From Parapedobacter sp051400755 (lineage in GTDB: Bacteria; Bacteroidota; Bacteroidia; Sphingobacteriales; Sphingobacteriaceae), in assembly GCF_051400755.1 (NCBI RefSeq), contig NZ_JBLFFL010000001.1, positions 62,001-126,000 of the forward strand: 64,000 bases of DNA. Reading direction: 5' to 3'. The notes beneath the pieces are model-generated. The model did not search any database. It was not told the DNA's origin and saw nothing but the letters and a program-made list of their open reading frames with translations. Of the stretch, positions 1-7,639 are shown one piece after another (positions within the stretch are counted from its first letter, which is position 1; each line of letters starts with the position of its first letter). A program made the translations under genes and the position numbers.

Positions 1-382
1 GGTTTGGCAGCGAAAAAAGCTGTGCCGCCAGCTGCGCATCCATGCCCTTGACATCGATCGAAAAGCGGGTCATATTCGCTAAGAAAGCGGGGTTTATCCC
101 TACGCAGAAGACATACCACACCAGCGGACAGAGCAAAGTCGCCACCAATGTAATCCCAAGCCCCTCCATAAACGCCTTTCGGAAATCCATGTGCCCGCCA
201 AGGCGGTTAGCCGCACTGCGGATACCCCCATATAGGATGGCGACCGAAGGCACCGCGAAGAAGTACGACAGGTACTCGTGGTATCGGATGTATGGGCCGT
301 GAAGCCCTACCAGCCACTCGGCCACGGCCCACAGCAGCATGGCCAATGCCAAGAATACGCCATATCGGATCACATTCATCAT
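1..382 (-). CDS. DUF4199-family membrane protein (C-terminus cut by window edge)
   Basis: About 127 codons are visible; the gene runs off the left edge. The start is an ATG-ATG pair at 382, 11 bases after the stop of the lipoprotein gene at 393-1334, so the two are probably co-transcribed. Three hydrophobic segments can be seen at about residues 5-24, 34-51 and 73-93. A short polar stretch with an F-R-K-A-F sequence sits between the second and third. This layout and the GGIRSAANR region fit the DUF4199 family of small Bacteroidota inner-membrane proteins of unknown function. An overlapping reading frame starting at 392 has no such character and is a shadow. Family assignment is by recall of pattern, not by search. 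Confidence 0.62.
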   Translation of the reverse strand, partial: MMNVIRYGVFLALAMLLWAVAEWLVGLHGPYIRYHEYLSYFFAVPSVAILYGGIRSAANRLGGHMDFRKAFMEGLGITLVATLLCPLVWYVFCVGINPAFLANMTRFSIDVKGMDAQLAAQLFSLPN

Positions 383-392
383 ATCGCTGCAT

Positions 393-1334
393 TTACCCGG
401 TCTTGCCCCGCACCTTTAAGTAGACCACACTATTGTGCGGCATACCCAGCGTAGCGGCCGGCGTGATCGTCAACAGGTTTTGCAGGTATACATCGATAAT
501 GCCGGATAATACCCTCCGTCGCGATTCTTCAAATTCAGGCATGACAAAAAATTTGCCCAGGCGCAGCGTTCCGTCCGGCCCCACCAACACCGAGAACGTA
601 TGGCTGAAATCCTTATATGCCTTATGGATCACGATGTCGTATTCGGGATACAGGTATTCGTATGCCGATGATTGGCTCAACATGTCGAGGCTATCATGCT
701 GTCGGCGCTTGACCTCCAATATCGGGCTTTTGCTGACCAATTGCGGATAATGCTTGGACGAGAAGGAACTATCCATGCTGTCGAGATTCCGGTTGGCCCG
801 TTGCACCATTTGCTGCACAAACAGCGTGTCAGGCCGACGCGGCTTGCGCAATTCCGCCAGCGGAGTTCCCAATCGGCTCAAGTAATCCTTCGAATAGAAC
901 CGCATATATACATTGGAGCGTATCTTATTGACCGTCAGGCCATCGAGGCTCAGGCGCTGGAGCATCATGCTGTCGGGATGCAGGTCGATTACCTTCCAGC
1001 TTTCCCGCGCGAAATGGAAAAACGAATCGTGGTCATGCGTGATCTCGAAATTGAAGGAAGAATCGCTCCCCGGCACATAGATCTGCAAGGCATCTCCGCG
1101 TGTGAACTTGATATGCCACTCCGGTTCTTGCACAAAACCAATGGAATCATAAGCCAGCCCATTGTCAAACGAGCGCCTCACTTCATAGAAATCAATGCCG
1201 ACGATCGGTGCAAAAGAAGGCCTTCTCGGATCGTCATCAACGTCGCCTTCTGCTCCGCTTGAACAGCTCCAAAAACAGTAAGATAGCAGCAAAAAGAGGA
1301 TACCAGTTGGCAACAAACTATTCGTCATTCGCAT
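393..1334 (-). CDS. Hypothetical lipoprotein
   Basis: A 313-residue protein with an N-terminal signal peptide: a hydrophobic stretch at residues 7-19, then cysteines at 20 and 24 in a Ser-rich context, suggesting lipidation and an envelope location. No domain is recognised. The body alternates beta-rich segments with a polar, Ser/Asp/Arg-rich centre (about residues 165-220), and the last 60 residues (GPDGTLRLGKF, then VYLQNLLTITPAATLG) look like a small C-terminal domain. It is followed after 10 bases by a DUF4199 membrane protein, so a shared transcript is likely. Function unknown. Confidence 0.75.
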   Translation of the reverse strand: MRMTNSLLPTGILFLLLSYCFWSCSSGAEGDVDDDPRRPSFAPIVGIDFYEVRRSFDNGLAYDSIGFVQEPEWHIKFTRGDALQIYVPGSDSSFNFEITHDHDSFFHFARESWKVIDLHPDSMMLQRLSLDGLTVNKIRSNVYMRFYSKDYLSRLGTPLAELRKPRRPDTLFVQQMVQRANRNLDSMDSSFSSKHYPQLVSKSPILEVKRRQHDSLDMLSQSSAYEYLYPEYDIVIHKAYKDFSHTFSVLVGPDGTLRLGKFFVMPEFEESRRRVLSGIIDVYLQNLLTITPAATLGMPHNSVVYLKVRGKTG

Positions 1335-1406
1335 GGGACGCTAACCTACTACAAATACCAATAATATCCAATAAATTTTGCGATTACGTCGGTGATGGTA
1401 GAAGAC

Positions 1407-2054
1407 CTATTTTTTCCGGCTGATCGCGATACCCGATTGGCTGGACTTTTCCACCGTCGTCTCATAGTCGGGGTGATTGTTGACCATATCCATGTATTCA
1501 CCGATACCGCTGATGCTTTGAAGCACATTGTGCGCGGTAAAGCTCCCGCCTTTGCTGAGTTTCGGATCGACATCCTTAAAATATTGCACATACCAGTCTT
1601 TATCCGCATCCGAAAAGACGAAATCGAACGGACCGTCGACCGTTTTGACGATTTGGTGCGCATCGCCCAACTTGAAATCCACCACATCAGATAGGCCTGC
1701 TGCTTTGATGTTTTCCATGGCTTGCTTTTGCCTATTCTCGTCAATTTCGATGGTCGTGAGCTTACCGCCGGTTTTGCTCAATGCCCAGGCAATCCAAACG
1801 GTGGAATGGCCGGTGGAGGTACCGATCTCCAATGCCGACCGGTAGTTATTCGCCACGATAAGGTCGTGCAGTACCTGGCCGTCTTCGTACGGCACGTTGA
1901 GGTCGTGCCACTGCTGCCGGTTTGCTTCCAAAAACGCACGCACCCCTTTGTCCCGCGCGCGCTGGTCGGTCGTGTTTTGGGCCACGCATCCGGCAACTAA
2001 ACCGAAATACAGCGCACTGCATAACAGGGATTTTAGATGAACAGCAATATTCAT
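1407..2054 (-). CDS. Class I SAM-dependent O-methyltransferase with lipoprotein-type signal peptide
   Basis: A 215-residue protein of the O-methyltransferase family 3 (caffeoyl-CoA/catechol type). It has the SAM-binding glycine motif EIGTSTGHS (about residues 76-84), a TIEID strand end about 20 residues later, and the DADK acidic motif (about 149-152) that in this family helps bind the metal and SAM. The reading frame continues upstream to 2096, but the ATG at 2054 places a clean signal peptide at the very N-terminus: a hydrophobic core followed by LVAGC at residues 19-23, a good lipobox. That is odd, because SAM is cytoplasmic (see findings). The substrate cannot be inferred. It is a monocistronic-looking gene on the minus strand. 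Confidence 0.8.
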   Translation of the reverse strand: MNIAVHLKSLLCSALYFGLVAGCVAQNTTDQRARDKGVRAFLEANRQQWHDLNVPYEDGQVLHDLIVANNYRSALEIGTSTGHSTVWIAWALSKTGGKLTTIEIDENRQKQAMENIKAAGLSDVVDFKLGDAHQIVKTVDGPFDFVFSDADKDWYVQYFKDVDPKLSKGGSFTAHNVLQSISGIGEYMDMVNNHPDYETTVEKSSQSGIAISRKK

Positions 2055-2184
2055 GGCGACAGTTAGCTTTTTCGGAGTAATAACACCTCGATCCAAAATT
2101 TGTTTGAAGGGAGGGCATTTATATTAATGGTTACCCGCTGCCGGTGTCCGATTAAGTAAAACATCCCTTACTGATTGGTCGCTT

Positions 2185-2820
2185 TTATTTTATTTCCAAA
2201 TCAATTGACAGCTCTACATTTCTGTCAACCAATGTCCTTTCGGCCAAATTTCCTTTGTAAGTAATATTCCATTTAAAACGGTCAAAAGTGAACTTGGTTG
2301 AGAACGTTTTACCTTTATTTAACGCGCTGAATTCAATGCTTCTGGTGACATCTTTAATACTCAGGTTCCCTATAATTTTCAAGCTGTCAGTGGTTAGATA
2401 TGCTACGTCTGTAATTTCAAATGTGGCATCCGGATATTTTTCCACATCGAAAAAATCAGTACTCCTGAGGTGATTGATCAGGTTTCTTCTAGGTTCGTTT
2501 TCATGCGCAGGGATATCCGTTACCCTCAGGGTTTTCATACTTACCACAAAGTGCCCGCCTATCATTTCTCCACCTTTGGTCAACAAATAGGCCTTCCGAA
2601 GTTGTACATCTCCTTCGTGCTTGCGGGTGCCGTACGGCTTTGTGCCTTTCCAACGGACTTTTGATGCTGCCAGATCAATCTTCAGCGTGTCACCGCTTTT
2701 ATTATTGCTGATTGAAGTGGCCGCTTCGTGAACAGTTACGGCCGACGCATCTGGGCTGTGTTTCCCAACACAGGAGGGCAATAAGAAAGAGACCAGCATT
2801 GCTAACAAAAGGTTATTCAT
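2185..2820 (-). CDS. YceI-family lipoprotein
   Basis: A 211-residue protein. The signal peptide ends in LLPSC (Cys17, a lipobox), so it is probably a periplasmic lipoprotein. From about residue 45 onward the sequence follows the YceI fold: a strand with KVRWKGTKP, the GGHF region, HLRSTDFFDVEKYPDATFEI in the middle, and KDVTRSIEF near the end. YceI proteins are lipocalin-like beta-barrels that bind isoprenoid or other amphipathic molecules; their physiological role is mostly unknown. Its start overlaps the end of the dioxygenase-like gene (2813-3442) by 8 bases, so the two are translationally linked and probably act together in the periplasm. Confidence 0.88.
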   Translation of the reverse strand: MNNLLLAMLVSFLLPSCVGKHSPDASAVTVHEAATSISNNKSGDTLKIDLAASKVRWKGTKPYGTRKHEGDVQLRKAYLLTKGGEMIGGHFVVSMKTLRVTDIPAHENEPRRNLINHLRSTDFFDVEKYPDATFEITDVAYLTTDSLKIIGNLSIKDVTRSIEFSALNKGKTFSTKFTFDRFKWNITYKGNLAERTLVDRNVELSIDLEIK

Positions 2821-3442
2821 AATGCGGGATATTCAAACCCAATATAATATCCCGCCTGATCGTCGGCATGCCGTTTTCAGGAATGGGTTTTACAATTCCC
2901 GAACCGCCGCGGTTTTCAAGCTCGTTCCGTTCTTTTTCATTCAGCAAGGGGTCGTCGTCGAATACATACTCGTCAATGTGATATTCATTCCTACTGGATT
3001 CTTTTACCAATATATGGATATGTTCAGGTTCTACTCCATTGGGATATGCGCCTGGTCTGAACGTGTAAAATGTATACTTCCCGTCTCTGCCTGTCTTTAT
3101 CCATCCGCGAATGAATCCGTGCCGTCTATCCCATCCGCGTTCATCCCCTTTAGTAGGATAAATTCCGTTTCTATCAGTATGATAAATGTATACAATAACG
3201 TTTTCTGCGGGAGTCTTCCCGTCCTTCTTAAAAACAGTTCCTGTTATTCTGATTTTTGGCTCGTTTTCCTGGAATGCCGGCAAGGTATCGGTAGGAGTCA
3301 GTTTTCTTTGCCCGTATTCATAAATTGCTTCGCAACCTTCACAAGGTCCGCCGACCCTTTTATCGGTTCCGGTTTTCTTATTCTGTGCCTGGCAGGATGT
3401 GCATGACACCAAAAATGCCAGTATGAAAAGGTATCTGTTCAT
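2813..3442 (-). CDS. Intradiol ring-cleavage dioxygenase-like lipoprotein
   Basis: A 209-residue protein whose signal peptide ends at Cys14 or Cys17 (LVSCTSC), implying export and lipidation. The body resembles the catalytic domain of protocatechuate 3,4-dioxygenase-type enzymes: a transthyretin-like beta-sandwich with VYIYHTDRNGIY (Tyr95), GAYP (Tyr133) and EHIHILV (His141 and His143). These four match the Tyr/Tyr/His/His iron ligands of the family. An enzyme for aromatic catabolism would normally be cytoplasmic, so the natural substrate of this exported form is unknown. It is the first gene of a two-gene unit with the YceI lipoprotein. Confidence 0.8.
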   Translation of the reverse strand: MNRYLFILAFLVSCTSCQAQNKKTGTDKRVGGPCEGCEAIYEYGQRKLTPTDTLPAFQENEPKIRITGTVFKKDGKTPAENVIVYIYHTDRNGIYPTKGDERGWDRRHGFIRGWIKTGRDGKYTFYTFRPGAYPNGVEPEHIHILVKESSRNEYHIDEYVFDDDPLLNEKERNELENRGGSGIVKPIPENGMPTIRRDIILGLNIPHYE

Positions 3443-3612
3443 ATATTTCGCTTGATATCATTACAATGATAAAAGAAGCGCGACTAATATGAAAAGATAG
3501 TAGACCAACTACCGGTATTATAGATTAAAAGCAACTAATTTCGGAATCTGGGGGTGACGTTGCCTGCGGCTTTTACTGTTTTCCACTCGCTCAAACGAGT
3601 TTGGCTCGCTTT

Positions 3613-3649
3613 AAAACAGCAAAAGCCCTTGCTGACGCAAGAGCTTTTT
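3613..3649 (-). terminator. Terminator after tRNA-Pro(CGG)
   Basis: Reading the minus strand, an outer stem AAAAGC/GCTTTT and an inner stem CTTGC/GCAAG, separated by one mismatch, enclose a TGAC-type tetraloop. A short T-rich stretch follows. It lies directly downstream of the tRNA. Confidence 0.65.
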
Positions 3650-3655
3650 GGTCGG

Positions 3656-3729
3656 TCGGGGTGGCGGGATTCGAACCCACGGCCTCTTCGTCCCGAACGA
3701 AGCGCGCTACCGGGCTGCGCTACACCCCG
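3656..3729 (-). tRNA. tRNA-Pro (anticodon CGG)
   Basis: A complete 74-base cloverleaf on the minus strand: acceptor CGGGGTG pairs with CACCCCG, the D arm is GCGC/GCGC, the anticodon stem is CTTCG/CGAAG around loop TTCGGGA, and the T arm is GTGGG-TTCGAAT-CCCGC. The discriminator is A and no CCA is encoded. The anticodon reads CCG codons. It is preceded by a Bacteroidota promoter and followed by a terminator, so it is a single-gene unit. Confidence 0.95.
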
Positions 3730-3745
3730 TTTCCGGTATTGCGAG

Positions 3746-3776
3746 CAAAAATATTATTTATCTTGGAATAGACCAA
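3746..3776 (-). promoter_or_regulatory. Promoter of tRNA-Pro(CGG)
   Basis: On the minus strand a TATTTTTG -7 element (3746-3753) is preceded by TTG (3774-3776) at exactly 20 bases, the primary sigma factor pattern of Bacteroidota. The predicted start lies about 10 bases before the mature tRNA. Confidence 0.7.
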
Positions 3777-3796
3777 TTATTTCAGAAAAGTTGTAT

Positions 3797-4444
3797 TCAC
3801 ATGGCCAGCAAAATCCCTACATAATGACAAATGGCTGCTGCCAGCACCAACGCGTGCCATATGGCATGAGCATTCATGTTTTTTTTATAGCTGTAAAAGG
3901 CAATACCCAAGGAATACAATCCGGCCCCTACGAAAATCAATATCAGCACCGCGGCGGGAAGGTAGCTGAAAAACCTGCTTCCGCCAACGACCATGATCCA
4001 CCCCATTAGAAAGTAGATGAGCGTAGAGATGATGTTGAACCGACCGGTAAACCAGATCTTGAAAAAGACGCCTATGATCGTCAGTCCCCACAGGACAGCC
4101 AATAGCGTAATGCCGAAGGCATCATTGAAATATACCAACAGGAATGGCGTATAGGTACCAACGATCAGGAAATAAATACTGATGTGATCAAAAATCTCGA
4201 AAGCGTCTTTGGTGACGGCATCTTTTGACAGATGGAATACTGTGGAACAAGTGAAAAGTAGCAAAAAGCAAAAGCCATAAATACCTGATCCGATCACACC
4301 GGGCGTATTGCCATGTGCCGTGGCGATCCCCGTTAGCACGGGCAGGCCGCTAATCCCAAAAAGGATGCCGGCCCCGTGTATAAGGCCGCACATTAAATCT
4401 TGCTTACGCGTATAAATGGGTAGGGGCTGTCGTTTCCTCTTCAT
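3797..4444 (-). CDS. Hemolysin III / PAQR-family membrane protein
   Basis: A 215-residue protein with seven probable membrane helices. It has the family landmarks: HGAG near helix 1, STVFH at the end of helix 2, FEIFDHISIYFLIVGTYTPF (conserved Asp and the GTYTPF turn), and a C-terminal AHAIWH with CHY. The His and Asp residues form the metal site in PAQR proteins. Relatives such as TrhA influence membrane fluidity, which fits the desaturase gene directly upstream. The reading frame extends to a GTG at 4474 inside the desaturase gene, but the ATG at 4444 (Met-Lys-Arg-Lys start, 13 bases after the desaturase stop) is preferred. Confidence 0.9.
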   Translation of the reverse strand: MKRKRQPLPIYTRKQDLMCGLIHGAGILFGISGLPVLTGIATAHGNTPGVIGSGIYGFCFLLLFTCSTVFHLSKDAVTKDAFEIFDHISIYFLIVGTYTPFLLVYFNDAFGITLLAVLWGLTIIGVFFKIWFTGRFNIISTLIYFLMGWIMVVGGSRFFSYLPAAVLILIFVGAGLYSLGIAFYSYKKNMNAHAIWHALVLAAAICHYVGILLAM

Positions 4445-4457
4445 CGTTTTACGCAGG

Positions 4458-5573
4458 TTAAAAGTCTTCCTCACCGAGTTTCTTCAGCATTTTGGCGTGT
4501 TGCAGCAACGCTTTCAAGAAGGTAGGTTGTTCGTGATAAGGCAGCCCAAAAGCGATGGCGGTTGATTTGACGATAGGCGCAATCTTCGGATAATGCACAT
4601 GGCATATCTTGGTAAATAGGTGGTGTTCGATCTGGTAGTTGAGCCCTCCGATAAACCAGGAGAGAATTCGGCTATTGGGGGAGAAATTGGTGGTATTGCC
4701 CAACTCGTGCACCGCCCAGGAATCGGCCATGTGCCGGGTATCTGCCGTTGTCAAAGGGGCAGCAAATGCAGATTCTTCCATAATGTGGGAAGGCTGGAAG
4801 ATGCAGGAAAGGAAAAGCCCGGCGATAAAATGCATTATGACAAACCCCGCCAGCACCGTATACCACGGCATGCCAGAAAATAACAAAGGCAGCACCAAAA
4901 TGTAACCGTAGTAAAACAATTTGTACAACGTGATTCGGAAGAGGGCCTGTCTCAGCGATACCTTGTGCTTGACCAGCAGCTCATGTTGTTTATAGCGGAC
5001 CACTTGCAGGTAGTCCTTTGCCGTCATCCAATACAGGGTCATCATCATGTAAAAGAACCAGGCATACAGGTATTGGTAACGGTGAAACCAGTAGCGAGGC
5101 TGCCGTGGTGAGAAGCGCAGCAAAACGATGCTGTCAATGTCATCGTCAAGGCCGGCAATATTAGTATAGGTATGGTGTAAAAGGTTATGCTGGATTTTCC
5201 AGGTGACCGTATATCCGCCTACAATCTCCAGGATGTAACCGATGGTATTGTTCACCTTTTTATTCGGAGAATAAGTGCCGTGATTGGCATCGTGCATGAC
5301 CGAGGTGCCTATACCAATCATACCTAACCCCATTACAAACCAGCACCCAAGGAACAGCCAACTATTATCGCCGGCCGCACCGGTGACCATCGCGATATAG
5401 GGAACAAAATACAACAGGAGCATCGTGAATGTCTTTACCCACATGGCTGTATTGGCAAACGGTGAAATATCATTCCCTTCAAAGTAATCTTTCACCTTGG
5501 AAACCACGCTGTCATAAAAACTATCATTCCCCTTTGGGGCAAAGCGGACGATATCTAATTTTTCCACTTTCAT
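4458..5573 (-). CDS. Membrane fatty acid desaturase (acyl-CoA / acyl-lipid type)
   Basis: A 371-residue integral membrane di-iron desaturase. All three histidine boxes are present: HDANH (about residues 94-98), HNLLHH (about 129-134) and QIEHH (about 314-318), the last with the Gln typical of front-end or linoleoyl-CoA-like desaturases. Hydrophobic pairs of helices lie between the boxes. No cytochrome b5 domain is present. The enzyme introduces double bonds into membrane acyl chains and needs a separate electron donor, not seen here. The ATG at 5573 is chosen; further upstream only a TTG at 5606 is available. It is followed closely by a PAQR protein, suggesting a membrane-fluidity unit. Confidence 0.9.
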   Translation of the reverse strand: MKVEKLDIVRFAPKGNDSFYDSVVSKVKDYFEGNDISPFANTAMWVKTFTMLLLYFVPYIAMVTGAAGDNSWLFLGCWFVMGLGMIGIGTSVMHDANHGTYSPNKKVNNTIGYILEIVGGYTVTWKIQHNLLHHTYTNIAGLDDDIDSIVLLRFSPRQPRYWFHRYQYLYAWFFYMMMTLYWMTAKDYLQVVRYKQHELLVKHKVSLRQALFRITLYKLFYYGYILVLPLLFSGMPWYTVLAGFVIMHFIAGLFLSCIFQPSHIMEESAFAAPLTTADTRHMADSWAVHELGNTTNFSPNSRILSWFIGGLNYQIEHHLFTKICHVHYPKIAPIVKSTAIAFGLPYHEQPTFLKALLQHAKMLKKLGEEDF

Positions 5574-5722
5574 CGTGTCATGGGTTTGAGCGCGAACGTG
5601 AATCAATCATACCTCTACTGAATAACAACAACCAAGGTATAGATTGTTTTATTTTTTTGCTCATGACAAACCCAAAAGTTCTGATTTGTGAAGCGCAATT
5701 TCCCAGGATCGCGCCTAATTAT

Positions 5723-7324
5723 CTAAAACCTATCCAATTCCTCCGGCAACACTTTTCCAAGGCTCCTTGCCTTTTCCAAATACAACCTGGCATTTAATTC
5801 ATCCTTTAGCCCAGCATAGGACATAGCAAGCATAAAATTCAACTCTCCCAGGCTTGCGGGAGTAAGCTTTCCGTAAATACCTTGTCTTTCGCCCTTCTTT
5901 CCCGCTTCGATCGCAACCTCTTCCTCCCTCAGGGTCTGCTCGAACAACATCTTGCTTTTCTCAAATGCTGAATTAGTATTCAAAAACTTGGCATAAGCCA
6001 ACCTTACCCTGAATAGGTCATTGATATTGAACATACGGTGACTCTCCTTCCGCAAGGATTTTTCTCCTTCGATCTTAAAGATGTTTATCGCTCGATTAAA
6101 ATTTAGATCCGCAGCGTCATTATCCCCCTTCAGCGTGGAAATGAACGCCAGTTCGATAAAACTTTTGTAATGCAGGGAATCCTTTTCCCTTAAAATCTTT
6201 TCAAAGGTTTTTGTAGCACTGTCCAATTCGTTATATTTTTTCTCTACCAAGCCTTTTAAAAACCAGGTTTCGTTGTTCTTCGGATCTTTCTCCATCAATT
6301 TATTCCAATATCGCCAGGAGTCATTCCTGTTGTTTTCGTCCATGGACATCAACAACAAGTGTCGATAAGTAATCACATTGTTAGAGTCGATCTTCAATAC
6401 CTCAAAAAAATTTTCCTTTGCTTGATCAAACTGTTTTGATTGTGCCAAACGGACGGCTTCCGTGGCCAACGAATTTGCCTTACTTTTCAGCTTTCGTTGC
6501 TCATACTGTTCATTCTCCCTTTTTACCTGTTCTGGATTGTTCAAAAATGAAAATTTACCGAAGTATAGATCGGGCTCTTCCCGTGGAGGAATCCAACCGT
6601 CGTAATTAGGATGTGTAAATTCCCTGTCTGGTTTGAACTGTATTATCCCCCAGGTATTATTAATTTCCGAAAGTGCCATTTCCCGGTTATCCAATGGATA
6701 ATAATACCTGAGACTTACGTATCCGAGATCAAACTTGACAAGGTGCACCACCAAAGAACCATAATTATCAACCGTGTCCTTAAATCTATATTTTTGTTTA
6801 GTATCGTAGATAAAAACCGTATCTGCATTGACCAGCTTTCTGGAAGTACTTTTTACATCTTCTAAAAGTTTAAAATTTGGACTATATCCGATCATATTTG
6901 TGCCCAACATATTTTGATTCGCCTTTTTCCTATACGCTTCTACCGAACTACTATCATTGTTGTATTTATAATAGGAACTTAGCCTGATCCATGATGTTGA
7001 AAAACCGACAAGAATGTCCCCATTCTTTAGTTCAACGGGGTTACCAAAAACCAAATAAGGATTAAAACGAAAACGTTTTTTATGCATTTCCACGAGTTCA
7101 TCTTTAGAAAGCATCATCAAGCTGCTCAATGAATCAGGTAATTTCGGGTTCATAACCGTATCATATCCATCAGGCTTGAACACGAGGGCATTTACCTCAT
7201 CCAAATTTTTGATGGCTGCCCTATCCAATTCTCCAAGCTTTTTGGAACGAATAATCTCTTGAGCATTTACTCCAATGGAAAAGGAGATAGAAACAATGAT
7301 TAGTAAGACTCTTTTATAATTCAT
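5723..7324 (-). CDS. Secreted TPR-repeat protein of unknown function
   Basis: A 533-residue protein with a cleavable signal peptide (hydrophobic core, then GVNAQE). The first half, to about residue 280, is a beta-rich region with many Tyr, Asn and Asp residues and no recognised domain. The second half holds tetratricopeptide-like helical pairs, for example around AVRLAQSKQFDQAKENFFEV and LDSATKTFEKIL. The ATG at 7324 is preferred over 7354 because it starts directly at the signal peptide. Base composition is visibly A+T-richer than in the neighbouring housekeeping genes. The location is periplasmic or outer membrane; the role is unknown. Confidence 0.7.
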   Translation of the reverse strand: MNYKRVLLIIVSISFSIGVNAQEIIRSKKLGELDRAAIKNLDEVNALVFKPDGYDTVMNPKLPDSLSSLMMLSKDELVEMHKKRFRFNPYLVFGNPVELKNGDILVGFSTSWIRLSSYYKYNNDSSSVEAYRKKANQNMLGTNMIGYSPNFKLLEDVKSTSRKLVNADTVFIYDTKQKYRFKDTVDNYGSLVVHLVKFDLGYVSLRYYYPLDNREMALSEINNTWGIIQFKPDREFTHPNYDGWIPPREEPDLYFGKFSFLNNPEQVKRENEQYEQRKLKSKANSLATEAVRLAQSKQFDQAKENFFEVLKIDSNNVITYRHLLLMSMDENNRNDSWRYWNKLMEKDPKNNETWFLKGLVEKKYNELDSATKTFEKILREKDSLHYKSFIELAFISTLKGDNDAADLNFNRAINIFKIEGEKSLRKESHRMFNINDLFRVRLAYAKFLNTNSAFEKSKMLFEQTLREEEVAIEAGKKGERQGIYGKLTPASLGELNFMLAMSYAGLKDELNARLYLEKARSLGKVLPEELDRF

Positions 7325-7487
7325 AATTTTAAGGTAAGACAACCTGTTAGTCAAACGAATATACCAATCTACCAGATTCTTTGGAAGTTAGTTTTGGACT
7401 GATGCAACTTTTCTTGATATTCCACACAAGGAATAAAAATAATCTCCAAACACCCCATAAATTTCCTGCCGCTTAATTAAAAATCCA

Positions 7488-7526
7488 TTGTCCGGATACG
7501 AACAACAGGTGTTCGAATACGAACAC
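7488..7526 (+). promoter_or_regulatory. Two tandem palindromic operator / enhancer sites
   Basis: Two 18-base inverted repeats with the shared form TGTnCG-nATA-CGAACA lie at 7488-7505 (one arm mismatch) and 7509-7526 (arms GTGTTCG/CGAACAC, perfect). They start 21 bases apart, two helical turns, so one protein could bind both on the same DNA face. They lie about 70 bases upstream of a sigma-54-like promoter, the usual position of enhancer sites for NtrC-type regulators. Confidence 0.65.
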
Positions 7527-7576
7527 ATTACGGGAATATCGATATATAATCGCCTGAATATAACTAATTTAATTAT

Positions 7577-7593
7577 TTGGTGTCTTTATTGTA
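7577..7593 (+). promoter_or_regulatory. Sigma-54-like (-24/-12) promoter of the permease gene
   Basis: The sequence matches TTGG...TTGTA with GG at 7579-7580 and GT at 7591-7592, exactly ten bases between. The consensus is TGGCAC-N5-TTGCA, so the -24 GG and the -12 G with spacing are kept while the -12 C is T. The predicted start is near 7604, 36 bases before the ATG. No TAnnTTTG element is present here. Confidence 0.55.
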
Positions 7594-7639
7594 AATCGTT
7601 GACCATTAAACAATAGTTGATGGACTAACGACAAACGCC

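Larger units (their letters stand above)
7325..7639. other. Intergenic region with regulatory sites
   Basis: A 315-base gene-free stretch between the divergent TPR gene and the permease gene. Its right half holds two 18-base palindromes and a sigma-54-like promoter facing the permease (listed separately). The left half is A+T-rich, and I see no further structure in it. Confidence 0.6.

Noticed and set aside
672..1262. 196-codon plus-strand frame
   Set aside because: Antisense to the lipoprotein gene, which has a proper signal peptide; no recognisable pattern.
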